Of a stretch of 64,000 nt of DNA, positions 50,460 through 61,907 are shown piece by piece; within the stretch, counting starts at the first letter, position 1; every line of letters begins with the position of its first letter. Made by a program: the position numbers and the translations under genes. Below the pieces are notes generated by a model. That model was not told where the DNA came from. It worked only from the letters and a program-made list of their open reading frames with translations, and ran no database searches. The stretch is from positions 70,775,133 to 70,839,132 of the forward strand of contig NC_132911.1 of assembly GCF_047675955.1 (NCBI RefSeq), read 5' to 3'. This DNA comes from Chlorocebus sabaeus (lineage: Eukaryota; Chordata; Mammalia; Primates; Cercopithecidae).

Positions 50460-51289
50460 CTAGTTAGGAGGCGCGATTTTCAGACTTGAGACAAACCTAA
50501 CCATAAATTTGCGCTGCCGTTATTTTTTAAGCAAAAATGTGAGCTATTTTTACCCAGACATCATAGCCACGAGAGTGACGAAGACTGGCAGGAAACCAAA
50601 TATCACCTGTTTTCCTCAAAAAGCAGCTGAAGCGTGACAAGTGAAAAAAGTTCCTAGCGGGAGACGTGCTTGGAACGGGAGATAATCCGTGTCTACCGCT
50701 GGTCCTCAAGGTGCTTAATTTTGTGTCCGCTCTACGGGAAATAACGTGCGGCGGCGGAGAAGCCCAGATTGGAGAATAACCCGTGAAGACAACAGTGGAC
50801 TGAGCATTTCGTCCAGATGAATGAGCATGGTAGTTAAGTGTAGAAGACGACCTTCTTTCCTCTGGAGAGACCGGGGAGGGGGGAACCACCGGAGGAGTTT
50901 CTAGCGGTTGCAGCTACTAAGTTCCAGTCTAATAACTACGAACTGTTCATTTCAAGTAGCATTAAAGTAGATTTGCTACAGTGACAATTAGACTTGGCTA
51001 AGGACAATTTGCAAGGCAGCATGGTCTACTGCATAGAGCACTGAGCCGCATGTTAACACTGTAACAAACACTTGCTATTTTGAAATTTTACGCTTCATCT
51101 TTTGCAAATCAGATGCAGGTGCGGAGTGAATTAAGCGGAGCTGAATTAAGAGAAGCTTGCATGCACTACTGTCAAAACCTAAACACACTGGCTTTTTTTT
51201 TTTTTTTTTTTAAACAGTTCCTTTTTTCAAGGTATGGATTCTGGGAAAGTAAGGGAAGGTAAAACAGCATTTCTTTTTCTCTCTCCTTT
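50460..51289. other. Upstream flank next to the CpG island
   Basis: Unique sequence. It holds the TAACGG site and moderate CpG content to about 50,910. No gene recognised; the 120-codon minus frame at 50527-50889 has no recognisable homology. Confidence 0.6.
50517..50522 (-). promoter_or_regulatory. MYB consensus site TAACGG
   Basis: Plus-strand CCGTTA is TAACGG on the gene strand, a full YAACKG match at the upstream edge of the CpG island. A-MYB is reported to bind its own promoter in testis, so autoregulation is plausible but not shown by the sequence. Confidence 0.4.
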
Positions 51290-51442
51290 ATTATTTATTT
51301 ATTTAGAGACTAGGTCTTGCTCTGTGCCCCATGCTGGAGTGCAGCAGCACAATCATACCTTACAGTAGCCTCAAACAGCGATCCTCTTGCCTCAGCCTCC
51401 AAAGTAGCTGGGATCACAGGCGCGTGCCACAAAACCTGGCCA
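51290..51442 (-). mobile_element. Alu monomer
   Basis: A (TTTA)n end and a single diverged arm ('TGCTGGAGTGCAGCAGCAC', 'AGTAGCTGGGATCACAGG'). Confidence 0.85.
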
Positions 51443-51892
51443 AGAGTTTCTTCCAGATCATTGCTTACTGGGTTGCTGGTTCAGTAAAAATAAAAAATAA
51501 ATAAAAATTTAGAAATGAGTTCCCAAATTTCATTATGTTCCTAATGTCATTTGGAATCACTGTTTCACTGTTTTCTTATTTGCCCCTGGGTCATACATTA
51601 ATGCACTTACTTATATCTAACAGGAAGCGGAGCTTCTGCTATATTTTAAGCTGTATTCAGTTTTATACAGAATATATTTTTTAGAGCTTGAAGACAGATG
51701 TGTTGGATTTTGACAGTAAAACAGATTTCCTTCATTCTTACATATAGAGAAAAACAATTCCCAGAAAGATAACATTGTGAATTTACTTAAATCAATTATA
51801 AAACTCAGGGCAAAGTGTGGAATTAAAGTGGTTCACAGTCATTTGAATACACATACTCAGATGTATTATAAACTAAGACGGGTTTTTTTTTA
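51443..51892. other. Intergenic, no feature recognised
   Basis: AT-rich unique sequence. A poorly conserved old repeat cannot be excluded. Confidence 0.5.
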
Positions 51893-52235
51893 AGCAAATA
51901 TTTAGAGATTTTATTCAGAGTATATAAAGAATTCTCAAAACTCTGAGAAAAAAAAGCATTTTAAAAATGGGCAAAAGATTTAAACAGATTTCACCAAACG
52001 ATATATATATATACACACATACATACATGACAGGCACGTTAAATGATGTTCCACCTCATTAGTCATTAAAGAAATGCAAATTAAACCACAATGAGATACT
52101 ACTATACTTCTGTTAGAATTAGCAGTGAAAATGACTGACTCTACACATGTTGGTGAAGATGAAAATGCTGAGCAAGTACAACTTGCATACGTTGCTGGTA
52201 GGGATGCAGAATTCAGCCATTTTGGAAAACGTTTA
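51893..52235 (+). mobile_element. L1 ORF2 3' fragment
   Basis: 'AAAAATGGGCAAAAGATTTA', 'TCATTAAAGAAATGCAAATT' and 'CCACAATGAGATACTACTAT' are the diagnostic end-of-ORF2 text, on plus. Confidence 0.88.
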
Positions 52236-52249
52236 TAGTGGCTTTGTTT

Positions 52250-52470
52250 CATTTGTTTTTTAATTTTTATGGGTACATAGTAGGTGTATATATTTATGGG
52301 GTACATGAGATGTTTTGATACAGGCATGCAATGTGAAATAATCACATCAAGGAGATGGGGTATCCATCCCCTTGAGTATGTATCCTTTGTGTTACAAACC
52401 CCTTACACTCTTATTTTAAAATGTACAACGAAGTTATTGACTATAGTCAACTTGTGCTATCAAATAGTAG
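52250..52470 (-). mobile_element. L1 3'UTR fragment
   Basis: 'GTGTATATATTTATGGGGTA', 'GAGATGTTTTGATACAGGCA' and 'GACTATAGTCAACTTGTGC' read as the antisense of a primate L1 3'UTR. Confidence 0.8.
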
Positions 52471-53252
52471 GTTTTTTTTTTTTTTTTAAGAGTCTCACTC
52501 TGTCACCCAGGCTGGAGTGCATTGGCTCAATCGCCTCTCACTGCAACCTCCGCCTCCCACGTTCAAGCAATTCTTGTGCCTCAGCCTCCCAAGTAGCTGG
52601 GATTATAGGCATGTGTCACCATGCCCAGCTAATTTTTGTGGGGTTTTTTGTTTTGTTTTTTGGGTTTTTTTTTTTTTTTTTTTTTTTTTTTTGAGACAGT
52701 CTCACTCTGTCGCCTAAGCAGGAGTCCAGTGGCGTGATCTTGGCTCGCTGCAACCTCTACCTCCCAGGTTCAAGAAATTCTCCTGCCATGCCAGGCTGAT
52801 TTTTTGTATTTTTAGTAGAGATGGGGGGTCTCACCATGTTGACCAGCCTGGTCTCGAACTCCTGACCTCAGGTGATCCTCCTGTCTCGGCCTCCCACAGT
52901 GCTGGGATTACAGAGATGGGGTCTCACCATGTTGACCAGCCTGGTCTCGAACTCCTGACCTCAGGTGATCCTCCTGTCTCGGCCTCCCACAGTGCTGGGA
53001 TTACAGAGATGGGGTCTCACCATGTTGACCAGCCTGGTCTCGAACTCCTGACCTCAGGTGATCCTCCCGCCTTGGCCTCCCAAAGTGCTGGGATTACAGG
53101 GGTGAGCCACCATGCCTGGCCTAATTTTTGTATTTTTTTAGAGACGGGGTTTTGCCATGTTGGCCAGGCTGGTCTCGAACTGCTGACCTCAGGTGAGCCA
53201 TCTACCTCAGCCTCCCAAAGTGCTGGGATTACAGGCATGAGCCACTGACCCT
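52471..53252 (-). mobile_element. Alu split by a second, internally triplicated Alu
   Basis: The outer Alu occupies 52471-52640 and 53122-53252. The inner Alu (about 52641-53121) sits in its 'TAATTTTTGT', which is duplicated at both ends. Both are on minus. The inner Alu holds three tandem copies of a 93-bp segment (52818-53098). Confidence 0.9.
52818..53098 (+). repeat. Three tandem copies of a 93-bp Alu segment
   Basis: Units start GAGATGGGG at 52818 (95 bp), 52913 (93 bp) and 53006 (about 93 bp). The first two differ essentially by two extra G. The third differs near 'CTCCCGCCTTGGCCTCCCAA'. This yields an artefactual 110-codon frame. Confidence 0.95.
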
Positions 53253-53254
53253 GG

Positions 53255-53420
53255 CCTGTTTTTAAAGGTTTTAGATTTGGGGTCTAGCTGTGTAGCCCAG
53301 GCTGGAGTGCAGTGGTGTGATTATAGCTCACTGTAACCTTGAACTCCTGGGCTCAAGCAGTCCTCCTGCCTCAACATCCTAAAGTGCTGGGATTACAGGC
53401 ATGATCCATCTGTGCCCAAC
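53255..53420 (-). mobile_element. Alu fragment
   Basis: Diverged Alu with a gap ('GTGTAGCCCAGGCTGGAGTG' then 'CTAAAGTGCTGGGATTACAG'). Confidence 0.85.
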
Positions 53421-54100
53421 CAGAGCCATTCTTCAGAGATGCTGGTGTGATTACTAAAAGAAACAATCTTTCTTGGTTTTCTTGCACTCCTATATACATC
53501 TTGCTGGGTGTGCCAAGATTGCAAGGCCCTGAGTACTCTTTTATACAGGCCGTTTCTAAGGGTTGTTTGCAGCTAGTTGCCTTGAGAGATGAGGTAACAT
53601 CTCAGTCTGAGACAAAAACCAGGTTTACTTACTGCTTACTATAAAAGCAGTGGATTCCCAAGTTCAGTGTTTCTCAACTGTAGCACAAATCCACTCTATG
53701 CATGACATCCATCTGGTACCATTACATTGCCTCATGGGACCTGAAAGCAAGAATAACTGGCACAAATATGTCGATGCTCAAGGTGTTTGCTGTGCTGTAA
53801 GTAGTATCAATACATTGTCCCCAACCTAAGAGTCTGGTGTCTTCTGGTAAAAGCATCCATGAGCCAGTAACAGTTTAACTTAGTTTGTAAGTAGGGTAAA
53901 ATCAAATCCCAGACCTGACAGCTACAGTGTCATGAATGAAGGGGCACTCACAACCCCTGTCACTCTCCTTATTGTATTTAAATCTCCATGAAGTAAATTT
54001 TTATTTTTCCAATTCGAATTTTTATTTTAGAATTCCTAAATTCTTCAGTCCAATTTTTACTGGATAAAGTGCATGTCTTAGGATTGAAAATAACCATCAG
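53421..54100. other. Intergenic, no gene recognised
   Basis: Mixed unique sequence. 53,660-53,820 looks repeat-derived, but I cannot place it. Confidence 0.5.
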
Positions 54101-54400
54101 ACAGGTGTGGTGGCTCACATCTGTAATCCCAGCACTTTGGGAGGCTGAGGCGGGTGGATCACCTGAGGTCAGGAGATCGAGACCATCCTGGCCAACATGG
54201 TGAAACCCCATCTCTACTAAAAATACAAGAATTAGCTGGGCATGGTGGTGTGTGCCTGTAGTCCCAGCTACTCAGGAGGCTGAGGCAGGAGAATAGCTTG
54301 AACCTGGGAGGCAGAAGTTGCAGTGAGCCAAGATTGCACCACTACACTCCAGCCTGGGTGACAGAACGAGATTCCATCTCAAAAAAAAAGAAAAAAAAAG
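54101..54400 (+). mobile_element. Alu with purine-rich tail expansion
   Basis: Dimer on plus flanked by TAACCATCA. A GA-rich tract with GGAA units (about 54419-54468) follows shortly after. Confidence 0.94.
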
Positions 54401-55396
54401 TAACCATCATCAGATATAACAAGAAAAAGAGAAAGATAAGGAAGAAGGAGGGAAGGAGGAAGGAAGGAATGGATCAGACCCTTCTCTCATAGCTATAGTT
54501 GTGTTGGATGTGAAGCTCCAGAGACATAGAAAGCATTCATAGCTGATGGTGACCCCTTTCTGCTTTGTGAATGACTGGCTTTTGCTTATTTGGTAAAAGG
54601 TTAAAATCTTTGAAAATGACAATCTCAACGTTCTGATTTTTGGTTTTAGAAAAACCTACTTTTAAAAGCTGCAATACTGGACTCATACTGAAAAGCTAGT
54701 GATACTCTGCTGTTCCTCTTTAGTGAATTACTGATAAATATCACAGTAAAGACATTAGTGCAAAGTTGGTTCATTTGTACATATTCATGTAAATTACCAT
54801 AATAGGGAGGTAGTGGTATAATGTAAAATTTCTGCACAGAGCACATAGCACCTGGTGCTATAATAAAGATTGAGAATCCCTATTCTTAGAAAAGAAATGC
54901 TTATTAATCTTATTTATTTCTTATTAATCTTATTTAATTCAATTTAACAAACAGTTCTTGAACACCTACTCATGCTACACGTTAGTACTACAGAGATAAA
55001 TTTTGCTCTCAAAATAGTCTCAAGTGTAGCACCTTAACCTGTTACCAGGAAAGTTAAGCATTCTGTCTTCTAAATTACTCTTATTTTTCAACTTAAGTTT
55101 TTTAGGTAGAACTAGCTAAAAGAAACTAAAAGTAAAAGCAAAGTCAGATTTGAACATAGATCTCTAAATTGAGAGAACCAACTTTAAAAAAATTTAATAT
55201 ATGAAAATATACTTTAAAATCATGTACATGCAAATAAAGGGCATACTCATTATTTTAATAATATCTGCAAAGTATGTTTTAGATTAGCTATAACTTGGTA
55301 AATTAATTCTCAATATGAAAATGAATAGTCTTTTCCTCTATATAAATCTACAAGTCTTCTCCCAATTATCCTTCCTTCCTTTCTTTTCTTTCTTTT
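54401..55396. other. Intergenic, no gene recognised
   Basis: Purine-rich tract at 54419-54468, an 18-bp repeat 'TTCTTATTAATCTTATTT'-like pair at 54897-54936 and an L2/MIR-like trace near 54950-55020. Confidence 0.55.
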
Positions 55397-55576
55397 ATTT
55401 TTTTTTTTTTTTTTTTTTTGGACAGGGTTTTGCTCTGTTGCCCAGGTTGGAGTACTGCATGCAGTGCAGCGACACAAATATAGCTCACTGCAGCCTCAAA
55501 CTCCTGGGCTCAAGTGACCCTACCACCTTGGCCTTCCAAAGTGTTGGGATTGCAGATGTGAGCCACTGAGCCTGAC
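55397..55576 (-). mobile_element. Alu with internal deletion
   Basis: T run, left-type end with 'GCATGCAGTGCAG' insertion, then a jump from 'GGGCTCAAGTGACC' to 'GGCCTTCCAAAGTG'. About half of the element is missing. Confidence 0.88.
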
Positions 55577-55644
55577 TCAATTATTTTGAATTCAGATCTA
55601 TTAGCGAGTTCATATTCTGTTATTCTCTCATACTGTAGTAATAT

Positions 55645-55850
55645 GATCCATTCATGTAAAGTGTACAATTTAGTTTTTAGTATCTTTAAAGAGTTGTGCA
55701 ACCATCACCACAATCAATTTTATGCCATTTCATCACCTCCCCCAAAAATCTGTACCCATTAGCAGTCATCCCCCATTTTCTCCCAAGGTCCTCAGCCCTA
55801 GGCAACAACTACTCTACTTTCTGTCTCTTTGTTTGCTTTTTAAACAGGGA
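55645..55850 (-). mobile_element. L1M-age 3' fragment
   Basis: 'GTTGTGCAACCATCACCACA', 'CATTTCATCACCTCCCCC' and 'ACCCATTAGCAGTCATCCCC' match a common old L1 3' segment. Confidence 0.65.
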
Positions 55851-56690
55851 AGAGCTAAACAGATTTATGTTTCAAAAGATACCCTAGGTGACCATGTGGA
55901 GGATATATTGGATTGGACATGACTAGAAACTGGGAGATGAGTTAAAAGATTTGCTATAAACTGGGTGAGAGACAGGAGCTTAAACTGATGCATTGGCAGT
56001 GGCGATGGAGAAGACACGATGATGGAGAGAGAAAAAGGTGAATCCAAACTCTCAGGTTCTTACTTGAAAGACTGGCTGACTGGTGATACTACTAATTTGG
56101 AATAGGATACAAGAGTAATTATAGATTGGTGGGTAGGAAGTGAGTTCCATTTTGGAACATGTTGAATTTTGGGTATTTGGTGCTTCCAGATGGAGAGAGA
56201 TGTAGTTCACGAGTGGGGTTGGGATTGAAAATAAAGATTTTTAAATCACAGGATGTGACTAAAGTCACAGGAGTAGATGAGATTGCCTAGGAAAAGAGTG
56301 TAGAGCGAGAAACAGGGCTAAAAGTTAAGTAATGGGAAATGCCAACAAGGAACAGGCAAAAGAGCAAGACTTGCAAAGGAGTTTAAGGGATAGAAATCAT
56401 AGAGTTGATATAATATAAATCAAGGAATGAAAGTTTCAAATAAAAGGGAGAAATGAACTCAAATGCTGTAGAAAGTAAAATGGGACTGATTTCTTTCTAC
56501 GGGTATATATTGGGTTTAACAGGGTTTGGTGACTTTGTGGCCATCGTTTCAATGTCATGGTAGTGGTAAAAGTCAGATTTCAAGAGGACTGACAACTGAT
56601 TAGGTAATGAAGTCAAGGCACTCTGAAGGTATTTGTGAGAGAAGCGAAGGCAAGGCAGTGATACATGGTTATGGGAGGGAGAGAAGGAGG
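55851..56690. other. Intergenic with an unnamed old repeat
   Basis: About 55,980-56,400 has the same wording type as 41330-42120 ('GAACATGTTGAATTTTGGGT', 'AGATGAGATTGCCTAGG'). No gene seen. Confidence 0.5.
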
Positions 56691-56694
56691 GAGG

Positions 56695-56753
56695 GGTGGG
56701 TGGGTGGGTGGATGGATGGATGGATGGATGGATGGATGGATGGATGGATGGAT
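56695..56753 (+). repeat. (GGGT)n(GGAT)n microsatellite
   Basis: Three to four GGGT units, then about eleven GGAT units. The frame through it reads WMDG repeats, an artefact. Confidence 0.96.
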
Positions 56754-57825
56754 ACGTTTAAAGCAATGATTTCAACCCTACTGGAGCCAATATCCCCTTT
56801 TTATAACAATATTTTCTATTCCCTATACCATACTAAAATGAAATTCATAGATAACTTACACATTACTTTTTTAAAAATTGTTTTACTGCTCTATCTACAA
56901 TATAGAGGACAGACAAAAGAAATTTATAATAAAATCTCTCTTGGGCACAACTAATACAGCTGATATATATAGGTGGAGTCACTATGAACACAATATCTAC
57001 AAATACAGACATCCATACATGGGCTGTATTAGTGTCTTAAAACTTTGAGCTGGGTTGCCTTCAGTAATGTGATTTTCTAAAATGGGGAAACAACTCTTGG
57101 TTCAGCCTGAACAAAATAAAATACAGTTTTTCCTTGGTTTACATGGTAGTTGCATTTCTGGAAATATTCAATTATTTTAAAATAGCGCAAAAAATACTTG
57201 TGCACTTAAGTATAAAAGGAAGTCTGGTTCTAGCTTATGTAATTATAATCAGGTGTTTCACTTACATGACTGGTTGAAAGGTGAATGGAATGCAGGATAC
57301 TTCTTCCTTGTGCAGGACTGTCTCACACATTGCAAGAGACAGTCCCAGGACACAATGCCGGTAACCACTGTCAAGAAGCACAGATTCCCCTTAAACTTTC
57401 AAAAATTCACTGTGCCCATTAGTAATGCCTGGACATGCCAGGCCAGTAGAGAAGGAGAGGCTGGAAAAAGACAAGATAGATTATTATATCTGTTAAAGTA
57501 GAAGGTGATAACATTTAGAGTGGAGGTAGAAAGATCAGAATTTAAGAGAAGCACACATACTCATATCTTGGTGGATGTCATGTTTCCCACCAATTAGTAA
57601 TAACCCTGCTTTGAGGATTTTGTGGCATGCTGGTAAGTTATCATTTTAATGCCCTGAATACCCTCTTCCCTAACTTGGAGTTCCTATCCTTCATTTTGAA
57701 CCCTCGGTTAGTAGGCTTACTTGTTGTAAATGAGGACTAGAGTTTGAACATTATGGAAAATTACTTTTTGAAGAGAAACATTACTTTTATTATTACAGGC
57801 CAAAACTGTTGAAAATTTCAGCAAA
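56754..57825. other. Intergenic, no gene recognised
   Basis: Unique-looking sequence. The 82-codon frame at 57253-57501 has no recognisable homology. Confidence 0.5.
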
Positions 57826-57896
57826 GGTGTATCAGTTTCCTATTGCTGCTGTAACAAATTACCACAAATGTAGTGGCTTAAAGCAATACAAACATG

Positions 57897-58195
57897 GCCG
57901 GGAGCAGTGGCTCACATGTGTAATCCCAGCACTTTGCAAGGCCGAGGCGGGCAGATCACGAGGTTGGGAGATCGAGACCATCCTGGCTAACATGATGAAA
58001 CCCTCTCTCTACTGAAAATACAAAAAATTATCCAGGTGTGGTGGCACATGCCTGTAGTCCCATCTACTTGGGGGGCTAGGGCAGGAGAATCGCTTGAACC
58101 CGGGAGGCAGAGATTGCAGTGAGCTGAGAGCGTGTCACTGCACTCACTCTGGGTGACAGAGTGAGACTCCATCTCAAAAAAAATAATAAAATACA
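57897..58195 (+). mobile_element. Alu, sister of the copy at 59754
   Basis: Dimer on plus with unusual 'CTCACATGTGTAATCCC' and 'CCCTCTCTCTACTGAAAATA'. The same wording recurs in the Alu at 59754-60022. Confidence 0.95.
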
Positions 58196-58496
58196 GGCTG
58201 GGCGCGGTGACTCAAGCCTGTAATCCCAGCACTTTGGGAGGCCGAGACGGGCGGATCACGAGGTCAGGAGATCGAGACCATCCTGGCTAACACGGTGAAA
58301 CCCCGTCTCTACTAAAAAATACAAAAAAACCTAGCCAGGTGAGGTAGCGGGCGCCTATAGTCCCAGCTACTCGGGAGGCTAAGGCAGGAGAATGGCGTAA
58401 ATCCAGGAGGCGGAGCTTGCAGTGAGCTGAGATCCGGCCACTGCACTCCAGCCTGGGCAACAGAGTGAGACTCTGTCTCAAAAAAAATAAAATACA
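58196..58496 (+). mobile_element. Young AluY (AluYR-like)
   Basis: Near-consensus AluY on plus: 'GTGACTCAAGCCTGTAATC' and 'GAGATCCGGCCACTGCACTC'. Directly follows the preceding Alu's tail. Confidence 0.95.
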
Positions 58497-59306
58497 AACA
58501 TTACCCTAAGGTTCTGGAGGCCAGAAGTACAAAAAGGATTTCATTGCGCTAAAATCAAGGTGTCAGGAGGGCTGTGTTCGTTTTCTGGAAGCTCTAGAGG
58601 AGAATTTGTTTCCTTGTTTTTGCCAGATCCTAAAGGCACTGTGCACTCCTTGGCTCACCACCCCTTCCTCTATTTTCAAAGCCAGTGGTGTAGCACCTTC
58701 AGATCTTTCTCTGACTCTCCTGTCTGCCTCTTCCATTCGTAAGTATTCTTGTGATTACACTGGGCCCACCTGGATAATCCAGGTTAATCCCTCCATGTCG
58801 AAATCCTTAATCACATCTGTAAAGTCCCTTTTGCCATGGAAGGTAATATATTCACAGGTTTTGGGTATTAGGACATGGACACTTTTGAGAAATCATTATT
58901 TTCTCTACCACAAAAGTGTAGAGCAAGGGGTCTTGGGTTTAAGTAGGGACACTTTAAAACATTTTTTTCTCTTTACAATTTTTCTTCCCATGCAGTTCAA
59001 GTGCTCTTATTTTTAACTTTAAAAGCCAAACTAAGAATTCTATAACTGCTTATGTTAGACAGTGTGATTTCTATTTATAATTTCCATCAAATTTAAAATA
59101 GCACCCTAAATGTAGACTGAAGATTAGCAAAAATATTGGTGGTGAGGGGACAGAGAATGGAGCAAACATTTCTCTATCCAAGATAGAGTTCTGAACCTGA
59201 GTTTTGTTTTCAGATTGAATACATAGTTTCATCATTTCTGTCCAAGCACTTTTATTTTTTGGAGCTCTTTCCTTCTAGGATTGATTGGATTGACTGATTG
59301 ATTGAT

Positions 59307-59588
59307 TTTTTTGGAGACAGAGTTCGCTCTGTCACCCAGGCTGGAGTGCAGTGGTGCGACCTTGGCTCACTGAAACCTCCGCCTCCCGGATTCAAGTGAT
59401 TCTCCTGCCTCAGCCTCCAGAGTAGCTGGGATTACAGGTCCACACCACCATGCCTGGCTGATTTTTTGTGTTTTGTTTTGGTATTTTTACATGTTGCCCA
59501 GGCTGGTCTGAAGCTCCTGAGCTCAGGCAATCCGCCTGCCTGGTCCTCCCAAAGTGCTGGGATTACAGGTGTGAGCCACCGTGCCTAC
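59307..59588 (-). mobile_element. Alu
   Basis: Dimer on minus next to a (TTGA)n run (59279-59306), with a deletion in the 'GTAGAGACGGGG' part. Confidence 0.92.
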
Positions 59589-59599
59589 TCATTCTAGAA

Positions 59600-59753
59600 T
59601 TAAAAAAAAAAAAAAAAAAAAATAGCTGGGCCTGGTGGCACCCCTCTAGTTCTAGCTACTGGGGAGGCTGAGGCGGAAGGATCCCTTGAACCCAGGCATT
59701 TGAGGCTGCAGTGAGCTATAATCACACCACTGCACTCCAGCCTGGGTGAAAGC
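59600..59753 (+). mobile_element. Alu right-part fragment
   Basis: A run of A, then 'TAGCTGGGCCTGGTGGCACC' through 'CTCCAGCCTGGGTGAAAGC', where another Alu begins abruptly. Confidence 0.85.
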
Positions 59754-60022
59754 GGAGTGGCTCACATGTGTAATCCCAGCACTTCGGGAGGCTGAGGTGG
59801 GCGGATCACAAGGTTAGGAGATTGAGACCATCCTGGCTAACACGATGAAACCCTCTCTCTACTGAAAATACAAAAAATTATCCGGGTGTGGTGGCACATG
59901 CCTGTAGTCCCATCTACTCGGGAGCCTGAGGCAGGAGAATTGCTTGAACCTAGGAGGCAGAGGTTGCAGAGGGTAAGAGTAGGTTAAAGAGTAAGATCCC
60001 ATCTCTTTAAAAAAAAAAAAAA
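59754..60022 (+). mobile_element. Alu fused to the preceding fragment
   Basis: It lacks the first 10 or so bases ('GGCCGGGAGC') and starts GGAGTGGCTCACATGTG. It shares private variants with 57897-58195. The right arm is partly deleted before the A tail. Confidence 0.9.
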
Positions 60023-60283
60023 GAAGTATAGTCTTCTAGGTACTGTATTAACCAGGGCTTTTCAAACCAGCATAAGCAAATCCTGGAGTATTGTCCTTTC
60101 GTTACAGGAGGATGGGAAGCAGTAGGGACAGCTCTGTGAATGGTGCATATTCCTGGGGAAGCAATTTAAAGATTTAGCGTAGAAAATGAATTACGTATTT
60201 TTTATTATTTACATAATAAAAATACAAATATATTTATCATATTTCCAAACTGAATTTGTAGAGATAAAACAATTCGCAAATAA

Positions 60284-60463
60284 AATGCCAAAAATTAGCC
60301 AGGTGTGGTGGCATGTGCCTGTAATCCCAGCTCCTTGGAGGCTGAGGCAGGGAGAATTGCTTGAATCCGGGAGGCAGAGGTTGCAGTGAGCCGAGATCAT
60401 GCCACTGCACTCCAGCCTGGGCAACTGGGCAAGACTCGTCTCAAAAAAAAAAAAAAAAAAAAA
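60284..60463 (+). mobile_element. 5'-truncated Alu
   Basis: Starts at 'AAAATTAGCCAGGTGTGGTG' (middle A-rich region) and keeps the full right arm and a 21-base A tail. Confidence 0.92.
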
Positions 60464-61289
60464 GTGAATAGTGGGACATAAAACAAGATAGTTGAAGTGT
60501 CTGTTAATCTTGTCCACAATCTATTCCTACTTTCTTCTTGTGGAATAACTGCTAATGAATTTATACCCAGGCAAAAACAAGAAGCTTTTTTCCAAATAAA
60601 TTAAATTATAATGACTGCCTTGATTTCACTGGGTGAAGAAATAGGTGAAAAAACAATTACAATGTTTGCCTTGAAAAAACTCCAACTTCTAATTGGTGTC
60701 CCAGGAAAAAAAAAAAAACCCTTTTCATTTTATTATTTTTTTAATTATTCTAGGGAAAATGAAACCCTTTTCATTTTAATATTTGGGACCACCTTGGCTA
60801 TTTATTTGCTTAATTAAACTATAGACTTTTAAAAAGGCACTTATGGCTAAAAGAACATAACTTGAATCCCATCAACCTTGACAATGTAAAAGTAATAAAT
60901 AGGATAGTTGATTTAAAAAATTAGGAAGTAGAATGAGGAGATAAGGGATTTCAGAAAGTGTAAAAATGCTAATTTCCTCATTTTTCATAGGGAGAGTCAA
61001 GAGATAATGTTTGAAATTAATGGATTAATAAACAGAGACCTAACTATATTATTTAAAGTTATAGAGAAACCTAAAAAGGGCAAGGGAACTAATATTTTTC
61101 ACAATGGAGGAATAAAATACTGTCTAAAGTCGACAAATCAAGAGATTATACCTATGATATCTTATTTAAGTTGTGGAGGTAACCACCAAAGATAAAACAG
61201 TTGATTTAGCGATTGGGATGGGAGAACTGGGTGCCTTCTATAGTTTTGAATTATTTTAGCCATGTACATGTATTGCTTTGACAATAAGT
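60464..61289. other. Intergenic, no feature recognised
   Basis: AT-rich unique sequence. A local repeat of 'GAAACCCTTTTCATTTTA'-type text occurs at about 60715-60780. Confidence 0.55.
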
Positions 61290-61590
61290 TTTTGTTTGTT
61301 TGTTTTGTTTTGTTTTTGAGATGGAGTCTTGCTATGTCGCCAGGCTGGAGTGCAGTGGCGCATCTCGGCTCACTGCAAGCTCCGCCCCCTGAGTTCACGC
61401 CATTCTCCTGCCTCAGCCTTCCGAGCAGCTGGGACTACGGGCGCCCGCCACCACGCCCGGCTAATATTTTGTATTTTTAGTAGAGATGGGGTTGCACCGT
61501 GTTAGCCAGGCTGGTCTCGATCTTCTGACCTCGTGATCTGCCCGCCTCGGCCTCCCAAAGTGCTGGGATTACAGCCACCGTGCCCGGCTG
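61290..61590 (-). mobile_element. AluY-like
   Basis: Dimer on minus with a (GTTT)n/(GTTTT)n end. ATAAGTTTT/GTAAGTTTT flank it. Confidence 0.95.
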
Positions 61591-61907
61591 AGAGTAAGTT
61601 TTAAATGGGAAAAAATTAAGGCCTATTTCAATGAGAACTTTTCCAGATAGTAATTTTCCTAATTACCCCATGTACTAAACATAAATTTAATAACATTCTA
61701 ACGTTTAGAAAAGAGCCAAATCACCTGCCATAAGAAAGATCACGTAATGATAATCCTAAATTGAAATGGAATACTGTAAGCACAATTTAAGATAGGCAGT
61801 TGATTACTAGACACTTAGGCAGTCCCACTGCTTAATGGAAACAGAGGTGACAGATACTGGTATAGGCTGTGAGAAGCTATAGGAAGAACTGAAACTAATC
61901 TTTCTAG

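Larger units (their letters stand above)
57826..58920 (+). mobile_element. Old interspersed repeat split by two Alus
   Basis: 'GTATCAGTTTCCTATTGCTG' (57826-57896) and 'GTTCTGGAGGCCAGAAGTAC' onward (58497-58920) are two halves of one common mammalian repeat that ends 'CTCTACCACAAA'. I recognise the pattern but cannot name the family. ATACAAACAT flanks the Alu pair. Confidence 0.65.

Noticed and set aside
49603..50467. Long frames on both strands in the CpG island (up to 236 codons)
   Set aside because: Stop codons are rare in such GC-rich DNA. The products are low-complexity Arg/Gly/Ala/Pro strings and no family is recognisable.
52916..53248. 110-codon repetitive frame
   Set aside because: It is a translation of the triplicated Alu segment.
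56607..56954. 115-codon frame with WMDG repeats
   Set aside because: Produced by the (GGAT)n microsatellite.
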